Assembly: GCA_000499405.2 (NCBI GenBank)
Contig: HG738139.1
Span: forward strand, 13,318,898 to 13,382,897
Length of the DNA stretch: 64,000 bases
Origin: Onchocerca volvulus
Lineage: Eukaryota > Nematoda > Chromadorea > Rhabditida > Onchocercidae
Reading direction: 5' to 3'
The notes under the pieces are model-generated. The model saw only the letters and a program-made list of their open reading frames with translations. It did not search any database and was not told the origin of the DNA. Below, piece after piece: positions 36,200 to 49,157 of this stretch; within the stretch, counting starts at the first letter, position 1, and each line of letters starts with the position of its first letter. A program made the position numbers and the translations under genes.

Positions 36200-39100
36200 A
36201 TGCATTAAATATTGTGTGGAAAGTTGCTGAAGATTTCATCTAAAGTTAGAATTCTCCTGCCTTGAAGTTCCATTTTTTTCGCAAATACGTAACTTAACTG
36301 TTTCATGAATCCTTTTCAGAGTTTTAATTGTTGCTCTCAGATTTTAACATGTTTTACACATTTTATTTTTCTTTCATTTGGATCTCAGTTCTGTATTTCA
36401 GTTTAAAGGTCTAGTGATAGAGTTTTTGCTATGTCACATAACCTGAAGTATTGTTTAAATGTGTGACGTGTATGTATGATAAATAGATCCTTGAGCTTTT
36501 GAATAGTATGTAACAATTAGAGTTATTGGTCGTTGAAGATATTTTTCTGCAGAATTACCTATTCTTCAAATATTTGTCTTTGGATTTGAACTGTAACATT
36601 GATTTTGTTTGTTGATTTGAGCAAATATTTTTGGTAGCTATTTTTTCGTAAATGTTCATCTTCTATTCTAAGCTAATCATATCGTAGAAATAGATCCATT
36701 CAGTCTTTTCCCCATTTACTACCTTTCCCTATGTATGTTTTACAAAAATCAAATATAGCGAAATTTTTGGTTGCTGTTGAAATCTAAGGATGATACTGTA
36801 TTATTTGAATTATATTCCTGAAACTCTAGTTATACCTAATCGCTGTTTTGCCAATCAGATATATTAATTACTTTGTATTATATTTACTGATTGCAGTAAA
36901 TACGTTTCTGTCATAAAAGCTGCATTTTTCGGGAAAGTTGGCTTGGTTTGCGGCACAGACGAATTTTTGGTGAGAAAGGATTTTATTGATAAATGGAAGA
37001 TTTCTTCTTCCTGAATAAAACAAACAATAATCAAAGAATATCCAACATAACTGATCAAAGGATTATTCTTCCTTTATTGCTGATAAGGCAAAAAAGTCAT
37101 TCAAGGTTGCCGATTGATTGTTGTAGAACAGTTGATTGTAGAAGCTGATATGCTTAGAATTTGTAAGCAAGAACCCGTAGACAAGAATTCTTTTGCTCCG
37201 AGGTATGTATAATCCTTTTATATCCTTCCGGGACTCCTTTCCTAATCTCCAATTTGTCGCTGCTTTGAACTCGCCTTGTTTTCCTGTTAATTCGATCATC
37301 TTGGTTTCAATCATGTCTATCATCTCGGCGGGAAACGTATCCTTTGTTATGAAATATGTTTCTCCTTCTGATGATGAACCTAATTCGGTTTTAGCGGGAA
37401 GCATGTTTGTCCCTTTGTTTAGTATTTTGGAGCGAAACATGTTTATCGACTTGTTGGTTCATTTGAAACTACGTGCTTCTTGAACTTTACCATTCCTTAT
37501 TTATATAAATTTTAATTTTCAGATTTTTCTGACAGCATTAGAAAAATGTCATCTCTTCTAGAATCACTTGAACTGTTCATATGAGTTTGACAATATAATA
37601 CATCTGATTTGTTTCCGGAAATGTTACTATGCTTCCTTTGTCCGAAATTTGTGGAAAGATGAATGTGCTTCAGTATGAGACTATTTTCACAACTTCAGAA
37701 TTCATCCAGAATTGATTTTCTCGAGTGAGTATGATGGTATCCGAAACTATTTGATTATTCGGTGTATGGATAATCAAATGGCATGACATGGATGATGCGG
37801 GAATCCAGCAATTCCTGAAATATAAGCTTGTGACCCTAATTACTGAGGTTTTTATTTATTTAGTTGCTCATTTTATGCTGTGCAAGTAAATGAGTCTTTT
37901 TTTTCTAGTAACGATTCAGTAAGCGAATTCGCATGCTTTTTCTTTCATTTTCGATGATGAATTGTCCCATAATGAATTTGAAAAAAATTTAGAGTACGTG
38001 ATCATATGACCAAGATAAAACTACCGATTTTAAGGGTCTTGAACCAATAGAAGAGAAATATTTCTTTTCAGCTATCACTTCCCGTACTTCTAATGATTTT
38101 CTACTGCAGTAATGAAATCGACGTCATCTTAAGTTATTTTTCGAGAAAAATTATTTTTCGAAAAAATCAATCTTAGTGGTGAAAAAGCCATGAAATTGTT
38201 GTCAGTCGTGTATATTGAAATGATGTGTTTTGGGGGAATTCTGCATCTTTTCACATATTACGTGAAGAAAAATAACTGCAAGGCTCTAATTCATAATCTT
38301 TTCGAGATGTTTTAAATAATTTCTACTAATAGAAGCATAAACGAAAAGGAATTTTCATTCTTCATACGAATTTCATTTATATGCTTTATATTTATATCCT
38401 CAATATATAATTGAAAGAATTAACAAATGTCCTGCATACGACTGCAGCTTTCCTTTTCATTTATGCTTAGGATTTATGTTTATTAATTCATGCTAATTAA
38501 TTCATTTGTTTGCTTATCAATTTATATAAATTTATACTTATTAATTTATATGTTTACATTTATATGCTATGTCATAAATATGTAGTCAAGGAAACAAATT
38601 TAAGAGATAAAAATTACAATGTTATTAAGGAAAGGCGATATAGAACAGAAATATTTAGTTATGTTTTAAAACGAATATTTGCGATTTCTTAAAGAAACAT
38701 TCCAAAAGACAAAAAAATCCAACAAAATTATAACTGATATTCCTGGATGTTTACTGCAGAAAAGAGTTATTATAGATGATTTTATCTGCAGGAAGTAAGA
38801 CTATCTGTTTATACGAAAATTTTATATCTTAGCGATTTTCCATTTTCGAGATGTATTAAATTTTTCTTTTTTTCAATGGTAATATTATTAAAATCTGTGA
38901 ATATTATATGCTGGATATATAGCTAGAATTCTGAAGCAGATTTATGATTCCAATTTCTTAGAAATTTCATTCTTCTTCCCAACACTGATCAAATATCGAG
39001 AAAAGCTATCGACAGAAATCATCAAAACTGATTGCCGTTAGATGACGAAGTCTCATAATATACACTAACAATCATACAATAGCTACCGCATTTCAAGTTT

Positions 39101-39301
39101 CATGTTATTTATTTCAACGAAATTTCATAATAATTTCAGTGATATCTTGTCGGGCGATAAATAATCCCAAGGAGACGGGATAATAGCTTCAGTAATTCTG
39201 ATTAAGATGACATGAAGTGCTTAATTAAGATATTGCTATCATTATTATTGCAAAACTAGCTTTACTTTTTGACATTAAAATAAATTACCATTTTCAGCGA
39301 A
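36200..39301. other. Intergenic, mostly unassigned
   Basis: Follows the kinesin stop. Contains one minus-strand open frame (listed separately) and otherwise AT-rich sequence with no recognised gene. Confidence 0.5.
37063..37440 (-). CDS. Uncharacterised 125-codon open frame
   Basis: Single uninterrupted frame from Met to stop with balanced composition and G/C content above its surroundings. The stretch ETKMIELTGKQGEFKAATNW is faintly like the DNA-binding helix-turn-helix of CENP-B/Tigger transposases, but the resemblance is too weak for a call. A shifted continuation (36864-37058) is possible. It may be a small gene or transposon debris. Confidence 0.35.
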   Translation of the reverse strand: MFRSKILNKGTNMLPAKTELGSSSEGETYFITKDTFPAEMIDMIETKMIELTGKQGEFKAATNWRLGKESRKDIKGLYIPRSKRILVYGFLLTNSKHISFYNQLFYNNQSATLNDFFALSAIKEE

Positions 39302-40631
39302 ATGAACGACACCTTTAATCTTAATGGCAGTAACTACTTCAATGACACTGATGATTCGGACGATTCTGTATGTGCAGGCCAGGGTCTATATTGCCGTAAG
39401 TTAATAACTGCAATCCAACTTTGATGAGTAATGTCCATATGTGGTGAATTCTTGAACAAAATATTTAAGAATTCAAAATTCATAATTTTGCTCGAAAATA
39501 TGTCAAATCGATTTAAGAACGAAGTGTTTCAAGAGAAATTTACCATCTAATACAACAGATTTACATTTTTAAATTTAAGAATCAATATAATTATACCATT
39601 ATCAACACTAATTTCATGAAGAAAATTTGATATTCTGATACAACTTTATCTTTTAATATCATAAAACAATAAATGAAAATAGAAGGATTTTCCGATATAA
39701 TTATAGTAGTACGTTTTCTAGCAGAACTGTACAATGCCGAGAATTTAATAATGTACATTTCAACGATTGACAACTTCGTCTTTATTCCTTTTATATTATA
39801 TTTAACATTTGCGAAAGTGAAAGATAGTTTTTTCAAGTATTTCACACTGAATGTAATGTTCACGTGCATCACGTCAGCTATTGCTAGTTTCATAGGCGAT
39901 ATGCTCGAAAATATCTCTTATTTTTATGACTTGGAAAAAAACAGATTCAATTCGTAAGTTTTGTTCAAATTAAAAAAAATATTCTTACCGCATACATTAT
40001 TATTGATAAAATTGCTTNNNNNNNNNTCTGACCATTCTAATATCAATTCGAGTCAATTAGTGATAGAGAAAACTTGTCACAACATTGATGCATTTTATTG
40101 CGCCTATAATCTCTACTAGAATTTTTGCCATAGATTCTTTCAATCCTCTTCAAATTCCAACCGAAAGTAAAAACATAAAATCAATATTCTTATGAATAAT
40201 CAGTATTCTTATCATTGAAACAGAAATCGCATGCAGGTAAAACTAAAGCTTAATATCTTAACTTCATGATGACAGATTTCTATCAAATTTTGGTACTCAA
40301 AAGTAAAGTATTGATAAAACTTAATACAAGCATATTTCAGTTTATGCATGCGAACAGATTATTTGTATGTTTGCTAGTTGTGAAGGCAATTTGGCTGCGA
40401 ATAAGTTCATATATGTGCGCGGTATAGTGGGTTCTTCTTTTCGTCAGGTAATCAATTAAGAAATTACTTGCTTATTTCATCATTGATTATCTTTTGTTAT
40501 TTGCAGTGTGAATTTATCCTGATGAAATTTTCACTTAATTTTAGGCGCGGTTGATCTTCATTGTTTTGATTACTATTCTCGCATGTGAGCCATTTCGCCG
40601 TGCAACCATTTCATTGTTCATCAGAAAATAG
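39302..40631 (+). CDS. Nematode-type 7TM G-protein-coupled receptor, interrupted by gap
   Basis: Exon 1 (39302-39395) encodes an extracellular N-terminus of 31 residues with three N-glycosylation sites (NDT, NGS, NDT) and two Cys. Exon 2 (39707-39953) joins in phase and gives two hydrophobic helices separated by [11 protein letters not shown], as TM1-loop-TM2. A 9-N gap follows at 40018-40026. Downstream, 40341-40429 encodes another hydrophobic stretch ([15 protein letters not shown]), and 40545-40631 gives a final helix ending [16 protein letters not shown] and a stop, as in TM7 plus a short tail. TM3-TM5 are missing, in the gap or undetected. A 101-codon frame (40631-40936) follows in another phase and may be a longer C-tail. 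The ligand is unknown. Confidence 0.65.
40018..40026. other. Assembly gap (9 N)
   Basis: Undefined bases inside the first 7TM receptor gene, between exon 2 and the downstream helices. Confidence 1.
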
Positions 40632-41481
40632 TGGACTACGGAAGTCAAATCAATTCAAATGCTAAAAACAAAAAATTCTTAAAAATGAAGAAACCAATCA
40701 TGCATGAATTTGAAACTTATCAAGTTTATAATATTCCGGATTTCGAACTTACACATAAAAATCTGGACTACATTACACAAGTTGAATTGGATAATACAAA
40801 ATTTAGCAAAATGTATTATAATATTAGATATGATCAAAAATATCCAATTTCCTTTTTAACTATTCGCTTTAACTATATCAAAAAGGAAAAAAAGATGGAA
40901 TGGAAACAAAAAAATAAGACACATTTCGTAATCTAAAAATCTTCCTTTTTTTTGCCAAGCTAGTGATAGCTTAAACAACGATATTGTTATTAATCGTGAT
41001 ATAATCTTTGTAAACTTTTCAATAAGTAAAGCCAAAGCATATGATCCAATTACAGAATCCATCGAAGACAAAAGCAATGAATATTGAAAGATGGAAAAGT
41101 GCCCTTCCAATCTAATAATCAACTGTTCAAGAAATTTGTTTGATAGAATAATCATTCATTTTGTGATATTCTGTAAAAGTCTCTAATATATTTATTTTTA
41201 TAATCTTAAAATCCGTTGTAAATTCTATTTGATTGTATCATAATCACAATTCTGTTTTATCATTTTATGATGTTTAAATGCAGTGTTAATAAAATTTGGA
41301 TTTATATAAATTTTCCATGCAACAATATATTCCATACTAATATAATGAATGGAATATCCGACAGTTTTATTGGCATTATTCAACAAATCTATAAATGCTT
41401 GACATTAATTGATTGTCGCGATGAATGTAAAGAAAGAACTTGTATAATAAGCAATGTCTGTTTGCAATATGTAATTTGCGT

Positions 41482-41482
41482 G

Positions 41483-41572
<90 letters not shown>
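41482..41572. repeat. (TA)n(TG)n microsatellite
   Basis: About 13 TA units run straight into about 31 TG units. Confidence 0.97.
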
Positions 41573-41573
<1 letters not shown>

Positions 41574-41635
41574 AAATGGCTAGAAGTCTACTTTATTATA
41601 TGTCAGGTAATAAGAGAAAGCAAAAAAAAAAAAAA

Positions 41636-41710
41636 ATAAGTAAAAATGTAAATGTTCGTTATTACTTGCTACACAACGTTTCAAGTTATTTACCGAAAAT
41701 TGCAACAGTT
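41636..41710 (-). repeat. Dispersed subterminal repeat, end fragment
   Basis: AAAAATGTAAATGTTCG followed by TTACTTGCTACACAACGTTT matches the left end of the element at 44421-44741. Confidence 0.6.
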
Positions 41711-42082
41711 TCTATTTTTTGGAAAGGACCATAGCGTGCAGTTTGATTTTTGTTTTATATTTGTCAGCAACAATAAAATCTGTAAAAGCCGATTTTGCAA
41801 CTTTTTTTTGGGGTAAGGATTTGCTGTTTCAGTCGGTATGGCGCTTGCTGAATTGATTCTTGAAAAGCAGATTACCAACTAAAACTATGATAACAAATAA
41901 TTTGGTATATCCGGCAAAAACAGGAGCTTTTTATCTAGTTTCCTATTTAGAAAGATAATTCTCTGATAAAAAAAAGAATCACTTAAGATAGTGATATAAT
42001 TATCTTGCACACTTATCCACAACTAAATATAACTGACAAACCTTTATGGCACTATGTTGGAAATTGTAGTAATATTACTAGA

Positions 42083-42230
42083 TCAATGTATCATATTTTT
42101 CATTGCAACTTCATACAAATCCTTATTGACATCGGAATCGGGTATTTCAGCGCATACTACATCATCGATTTCGTTCAAACCTGTCACAGATGTGATAGGT
42201 AGAAAAAAAAGTAAATATAAGACAGAAACT
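42083..42230 (-). mobile_element. Helitron N-terminal helicase fragment
   Basis: The minus-strand frame reads TSVTGLNEIDDVVCAEIP followed by DLYEVAMKNMIH. This matches the block that precedes MIHGPCG in Helitron Rep/helicase proteins. It breaks off right after MIH. It adjoins the LTR-like repeat at 42288-42761, so two elements are mixed here. Confidence 0.7.
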
Positions 42231-42287
42231 TCATGGAATGTGTCGCCGTTCTTCTTAACCGTAACAATGATAAGGATTCTTGTTTTT

Positions 42288-42761
42288 TGTCGCACTGTTA
42301 TCGAAACTTTGCGGTATTTCAAACTTGGGTAATTAAACCTTTATTACAAAAATTTAGTTATCACGATAACGTATGCAACAATTACAAATTAATTATGTAA
42401 ATAAAAGAATTTAAATGACGATTTATCGATATGAAAAAAGGAAATAACGAATAAGAGGAAACTTCAAATATCCGAGACGGAATATCTAACTGCATTTTTT
42501 GATAGTCTTCGTTTAAAATGATCCATAAAGAAGCGTTTCCGTAGCATAAGCAACTTTTCTTTGTTAGCGCATGAGAGAGCGCTTTTGGGATGATTTTCAA
42601 CAGCATAAAACAAAGGGTTAAATCTGTTTGACAAAGCCATAAAACAACTAAAGCTACTTGATAAAGCCCCATAAAACAAATTCATCCTCAAAGATTACAA
42701 ATTATTTCATTAAAAACAAAAAAATCACTTTTCACTGATTCTCCTCGCTATTTCAGCGACA
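42288..42761 (-). mobile_element. LTR-like repeat, copy 1
   Basis: Read on the minus strand it starts TGTCGCTGAAAT and ends in ACA, with a poly(A) signal AATAAA (42340-42345). It shares start, end and the AATAAA region with copy 2 at 49579-49948. The middle is diverged and no TATA box is evident. A chance open frame (42464-42691) lies inside. Confidence 0.6.
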
Positions 42762-43548
42762 CATTCAAAATGAAGAATCGCTGATGAAATTATCGCAAAG
42801 AATGAAATGAAAATATAAATAATATCTCCTCATCTACTATTGCAAATTATATACTCAAACAAGAAATTTTAGATGTTTCAGCGAAAATCAATTCTCGAAA
42901 TCCATTCTTTTTACTCTCAAAGGCCGTTAAAACTGTAAGGAGAAAAATTTATTGAAACGGATATGGAAAAGATAATTTCAGCAATAGATAGTTTGGAAAT
43001 GAATTTTAAACAAAAAAAAAAAAAAAAACTTTCATGGCGAATTAATTACAGAAGCCAAATATTATTTCAATCAAAGATTTAAAAAAAAGCATTATAGCTT
43101 TGTGTAGATCGAATGAGTTTTCACTATTTACATTTCATTTTTTTGTAAATGTCCTCAAAGTTGCTTCTGCTACAATATCTTTTTATCATCCGCAGTACGC
43201 ACATTTACCTTCATTCTTTGACACAGGGTATTTGAAACACAATAAATGATATCAAAAATTTATCACTTACTCTCTTATAATTCCATCATTTCGGAATCAT
43301 CCTTGAATCATTCACCTTTCCAATGTAATGCTAAATAGAACGTAGCATACTGAATGTTGCCCAATACTCTGTGATGACAGCTGTCCCATGTTGATACCTA
43401 ATTTTTATCTCACCTAATTTCATTTGATCTGATATTGTCGCACCACAAATTTCTCTCATTTTAGTATTAAGTAATGATTTCTCAACAATCATACGGAATT
43501 CAAATATTAAATGTTATCCTTAGCATCCATCGCAAAAAGGCAATGTAT

Positions 43549-43791
43549 TCATGTTAAATAGATGAGCTTCTTGATCCAGTTGCTTTCTAAAATATAACTA
43601 TGCACTGCAGACTGGAATATTTCCAGTTGGCAACAACATTCATCATCTCCGGGAAAACAATTTGGAAGTAGACCTCCAAGAACCTTCTTGGCACTTTTGC
43701 CTAGAATTTGTAAATCAAAATTCATTGTTAAATCATTTGTATCGAACTGGCATTTGAATAATATTGGATAAATAGGATCGAACTGAAGCAT
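43549..43791 (-). CDS. Cysteine-containing 80-codon open frame, unknown
   Basis: An ORF with a plausible acceptor (CTTCAG) near its start and a CCC run (FPGDDECCCQLEIFQSAV). The composition is protein-like, but no family was recognised and no further exons were found. Confidence 0.3.
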   Translation of the reverse strand: MLQFDPIYPILFKCQFDTNDLTMNFDLQILGKSAKKVLGGLLPNCFPGDDECCCQLEIFQSAVHSYILESNWIKKLIYLT

Positions 43792-44420
43792 GTTTAGTTT
43801 TCTTCATTTGAGAAAAAACAGGTGTTTTCCAATTCTTTTAAGGCCAAATGTTATAATAAAAAGCAATTCTTATTTATCTTGATATTTATTTCTGCATTTT
43901 TACCTTTAATTTTTTCATTTCTATTATTTTTTTTATCAGACGTGGTTGAAATGAAGAAATCAAGGTAGTTAGAATAGAATCAGAACTTGGACCTTGCGTG
44001 AAATTATTTCGATTAAAGAATGCATGAAATTAAACTTTCTTCAATTTTTTTCATTTGATTAGGTTTTATTCCATCTTAATTTTATATGCTTCTTTTTAGG
44101 AGATTCTGCGATTCTAGAATAAATTAGTAAGAGTTAAACGTGAATACGAGAAAACTGGATTAGAATAAAATCCTACATGGGCATTGTGCGAAATCCTCGT
44201 GCTTGTAGGGCTTTATCACTTTTTTCTAATTTAGAAATACCTATTAGTAAACTTTAGTCAATGATTAACTTAATCCCGATTATCTTTTTCGAGATAGCTG
44301 ATCATGAAATGGTATTTTCCGTTAGAATTTGCCACAAGTTTGGTTAGTTCAAACAAAATGAATATGGTAGAGAGACAGTGCGGACATATTTTCTTAATGC
44401 TTGCATTTTACACAACAATC

Positions 44421-44741
44421 TATATAAATAAAAATGTAAATGTTTGTTGTTACTTGCCACACAACGTTCTCAAAATTTCTCGATTAATTTGAAATTCTGA
44501 TGTAACGTTGCATTTAAATAAACGCATCTTTCCATATAAATATAGCCTCTTTTTTTTGTCTGTCACACCTTTGACCGATAAAAGTAAACGAACAAGCTGA
44601 ATTTTTGACTACGCCTACTTTAATCTTGAAACAACGTTGCATTTGAATAGGAGCATATTTTTATATAAATGAAGTGCGTATTTAAGAATTTCGGACATTT
44701 AAGATTTTAAACAAATGGATATTTACATTTTTATTTATATA
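44421..44741. mobile_element. Non-autonomous element with inverted ends, about 320 bp
   Basis: The left end TATATAAATAAAAATGTAAA is mirrored by the right end ATTTACATTTTTATTTATAT. Internal sequence includes the TTGTTACTTGCCACACAACG block shared, in either orientation, with the ends at about 41636, 50800-50906 and 61730-61980. No coding capacity. Confidence 0.65.
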
Positions 44742-47104
44742 CCGACTGAACCCGGCCACGGGAAACTTGAGTAGTGATCAAGAAAGAAGAAGAATGCATC
44801 AAGAACAAATAGACACTCTAAGAAGATGTGATAGTTTTATTAACAAACTGATTAAAATCTCGCAAAAATCCACATTTCTGGATCTTTTAAGTTCTCAAAA
44901 TCGCAAAATAACTAACAATGATATTTAAAATGAGTTTTGTTTCGAGCCTATTGAGAAATGAGGTATTTTATTGAGAAATGCTAATCATTTAAGACGAAAA
45001 TATTCTTCTTAGAATTGATGTGCCTGCTCCAATTGCTTATCTTCTTCATATTCATTTCTCCAACAATCACTCGTTCCCACTGTCATCATTAGTATTAACC
45101 ACATTCTCTGTTTCCACAGTGCATTTTTTATGATTCACGGATTTACGGTGACTTATGACATAAATGTTTGATTGCTAAAATTAGTACGCTTAACGCTCTT
45201 TTAATTGAGACGATTATGTTGTATTATTGTTGATGACTGATGAGATATATTTTGAAAATATTAACAATCGTTATCAACATGAATACCGGAGAGATGAACG
45301 TTTATTTTTATTAAAATAAACGAAGGAATAGATGCATGGCGAGACTGAGGGCATTGTCAGAGTGGTACATTTCAGTGATAGGAGATTGAAATTTTCGTGA
45401 TGCAATGCTTAGCGTTTTTAGGCCTTTTCTTTCAGCTATTTCTTCCCTTTGACTTGACACTGTTTACTATAGCTTCAATCAAAATGGAGAAAGAATGAAA
45501 TAAGTTTAAGTGATTTTTTATTCGATTTTTCTAATCACATTGATGAATGCCAATTCACTTTTGATTTCTTGTGTTCGTTTTCTTTGTCATCCATTCCTAT
45601 TGCATTAGTATAAACTTTTTTTATAAGTACCGAAATTGGCCAACAGATTTACATGTATGTTGTCAAAGAGGATCGCATAATATGCATAATTAGCTGTAGA
45701 AGAAATTTCCAATTAAAACATAGCAAATATGTGATCAGATGAGTAACCGAGATGATATTTGACATTCACCAGATATTTCAGATCATTGTATATGCAAGAT
45801 TGCTTTGAAATTCGATAGCATTGCTACATATTCTTTCCCAATAACTTTGCTTAAAACGTTGATCCATCCGCGGTCATCTATACGAAGGACTACTTTTTTA
45901 ATTCCAAAAGCTGTGAAGTTACCAATGATCTTTTCGATTGCGACAATAGCTGATTCGTCACGTTCGATAGAGAAACATGTTCAGCTAATTTTACATGAAG
46001 AAGCTGTTCGAACATCTCAGATTCAATCAAGTACCTCCCTTTTATTTTGCGAGCTTAGTGAATAGATCTGTTTTTCAACTTTTTCTGCAGCCACATTCTC
46101 TCCTTATAAGAGGAAATATGCAATTTCATTTAGGTATTATTAATATAGACTTGACCATTACAGCAGCTTTATAAAATGGCTTTCTACCAACAATCTCATC
46201 GCTCCAATAAAAATTCATGATACTTCCAATAACAACATTAAAAAAGTAACCAGTTAATTTTAGCAATTAAAGCAAACTAACATATAGAAGCAAGGTCAAT
46301 AATGAATAGTAATATGAGAATGTTAAAGTTATATAATAATGAACAGGAACAGTAATAAGAACACAATTACCATGAAGCATATGGATGTAACTTATTGCTG
46401 ATATATTTTACCCTCTACTTCGTCGTCGCCAAATTCTTTGGCACGAAGATTGAATGAGAGTTTTTTATCTTTTCTCTTATGAATTTTTCATCATATGAAT
46501 GGCTTAAAGATTATCGACAAAAATCTTAAATCCAAAAGAAAATAATGTATGAATGAAATAAGAATTGATTTTGTATGAAAAATCTAACAATTACATAAAC
46601 TCTTCCATCAACTTGACCCAGAAGATACAATCACTCACTTTATTAATTTCAGAAGCAATGCACATTGTGAGAAAACGAACGAAAGCGATTTTTGCCATTT
46701 TTAAGCAAAAAATTCTAAAATGCAAAAATTTGCTGACAATGCTATGACTCGTTGAATCGTTATTCCATTGGTTGTTTTGTCTTTCACATTGTCATTTGCA
46801 TATACAATCTGCTGGTGAAATGCAGAAATTGGAAGAAAAAAAAGTGTTAATAATTAAAAGCACTAAATAAACACATAATTACGTAATGTTATCTGTTACA
46901 TGCAGTCAAATTGTCATTTATTTGGTGATTGTTGAAGATGTCTTACCATATGGTGGTTGCAAATAGATTCTAATTCTTAGAAAAAATAAGGCATCTTGAA
47001 GAATCAAAATGATGATAAGCGGCAGCACAGTACATGGTACACGGTACACAATGATCGTTGCTAGAGATTGTATTTAAAATTTTGGAATAGGCAAAGATTT
47101 TAAA

Positions 47105-49157
47105 ATGAACGGAAATATTCGATTTCTTGATCGAAATGTTTCAAATTTGCATAGGAAATGTGAAAATTTCAGATTCGATGGAGAGCTATCTGCACATTCA
47201 TTCAATAAGTATTTGCATTCTTTGTTTTTCTTTCCGCATTTTACTTCTTATTACTGTTGCTGCAATTGCAGGTTAGTTGTGAAGTTGAAAAAGCAGTGAC
47301 TATGAAATGTTTGTTGCTAATTTTGGGTTTCCTCTGATGTTTTTATAGCTACTTTGTCGCTTCTTTCGAATAATAAAAGCCTCCTCTACACAAAATATTC
47401 GAAGTCACTTTAAGAAATTCTTTTTTCAGGATTCAACTGTTTCTTGCGGGCTACTTCCATTATTTTGGAAATAAGTACAAAAACTATATGAATAAATCCT
47501 CCTTCACTGAGAATATGCCATGGAATTGCCTCGGATCGGTTGAATGGGAATTTGATAATCTAAACTCGATTCAAAATTTATCTTCCAAGAATTCGAAGTT
47601 CTCGTTAAATTTTTTTTTTTCTGTTTCATTAAATCTTCTAAAATATTGTTATTTATAGTGATTTTTTGGTTTCTTCCGTTTACATATAAATTTTTTATTT
47701 TTTGCCGAATTTTTTCCCAAGTTTTTCAGAAAACTAGGAACAAAAAAAACAGTATGCTGGGTGCTATTTTTGCCTTTCAGAAGATACTCTACGACATTTT
47801 TTAATTTCAAGTTAATTTAATTCATGCCCTAATTAGATTGTTGAGATCCGTAGTCTTTGCTAACCAATATTGTTAAACAAATATTTCAAGCAATACTATT
47901 TGAAGTATGCTGCAAGTTATTAATTAAAGGAAATTCCAATTAAAAATTCTAGTTTGATTATGCTTTAGGTAGCGAGTTACTTCGAACTATTTTCTTCTCT
48001 GCTTCTTTCGATAGCACTTCTCTTGAATAGTACTGATCGGTTATTGGTAATATACAATCCAACTGGCTATTTTCTGCATCCAAAATTGTATCTTGCTGTT
48101 CAGCTTTTCATGGCTGGCCTATTTCAATTCAGTATTCTGGTCTATGTCATTATCGCTGGAGTTAATTCACCATTTTCTACCAATAAGTGCACGTTCGTTT
48201 TTTTCTTTTAATTTTTCAAATTTTCATACGAACTAATAGAATATAACATTATACTCTTGGCACAAGCCTCATTTTCCCTCCATAACAACTCACTTCGAAG
48301 ATGCTTTAATGGCACATAACTATCGAGAATTAGAGAAAAATTCGCATAAATAGGAGCATCTGTTTGTTGTTATCTTTCGAGGCATTTTGGATCTTTCCTG
48401 TCAATATTAAAGGATGCTTATACTTAGTAAATGTCACCCTCCAGGTGTTACGTCATGATATCGCGAGAAACGTTCTTTCTTCTACTATTTGTACGAATGA
48501 GCATTTCAACTACAAGTATTTTCGTAATGTTTGTAGTTTTATTCAAATTTCGACGACAAGTACAAAACTTTACATGGAATGATCATCGCTTGGCCAATTT
48601 TCATTCTCGCCAGCGTGGCTTCACACAAGCTATGCTTTTCTGTTGTTACTTTTGGTGAGTTTCGCATATTTTGCTTTGCTACTTTGCTGGGATGCGATCA
48701 AAGGAAAGTTTAACTATGATATATCATAACTTTTTTAAATAATGGCAGAGAAGAAATTTACATTTTATTTAATCAATCAATTATCTAACCAATCGTGCGA
48801 GCCGCAACATAGCTGCCAATATTCTTGCGGCGACGGGAAAAACTTTAGTCAAATAATTCCTTATCAACAGTACCATACTCCATCTTTGCAGGGTTTTTCA
48901 TTCTACCTAACGTGGCAATGTTTTGCTTCAAATTGCTTAAGATGGAAAATGCCAATTTTTATAATACTTATCTCAAGTTGATTAGCTATATCTCTATGCT
49001 CGACATCCTTGTCATTATGCTGTACCGACAAGAGGATATTACGGCGGAAGTGATGCGACGCTTTCCATTTCTGCTTTCTTTTCGAATTTTATTTCAACGC
49101 GTACTGAAACCAAAAGTGAGCATTGTCAAACCTAATGCAATACATTTCAGTCTGTGA
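47105..49157 (+). CDS. Nematode-type 7TM G-protein-coupled receptor (srsx-like)
   Basis: Exons 47105-47271, 47430-47538, 47969-48192 and 48445-48654 join in phase, followed by a terminal exon from about 48892 to 49157. The order is that of rhodopsin-like receptors. A Cys (MPWNCLGS) precedes TM3, and TM3 ends STDRLLVIYNPTGYF, the DRY-like motif. TM4 follows (LFMAGLFQFSILVYVIIAG), then TM5 (ETFFLLLFVRMSISTTSIFV) with a basic third loop (RQRGFTQAM). TM6-TM7 are in the last exon (FFILPNVAMFCF, LKLISYISMLDILVIMLY). TM1 is unclear and may be upstream. The join of exon 4 to the last exon is one base out of phase, so the gene is either a recent pseudogene or carries an assembly indel. Confidence 0.72.

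Larger units (their letters stand above)
40632..47104. other. Repeat-rich intergenic region
   Basis: Holds a TA/TG microsatellite, a dispersed-repeat end at about 41636, a Helitron fragment (42083-42230), an LTR-like copy (42288-42761), a dispersed repeat with inverted ends (44421-44741) and a few unsupported open frames. No complete gene was recognised. Confidence 0.6.

Noticed and set aside
42382..42691. Minus-strand frame with NRFNPLFYAVEN as a receptor TM7
   Set aside because: It lies inside the LTR-like repeat and no other receptor exons are nearby, so the NPxxY-like match is probably chance.
45805..46065. 86-codon plus-strand frame
   Set aside because: Reasonable composition but no start context, splice support or family resemblance on either strand.
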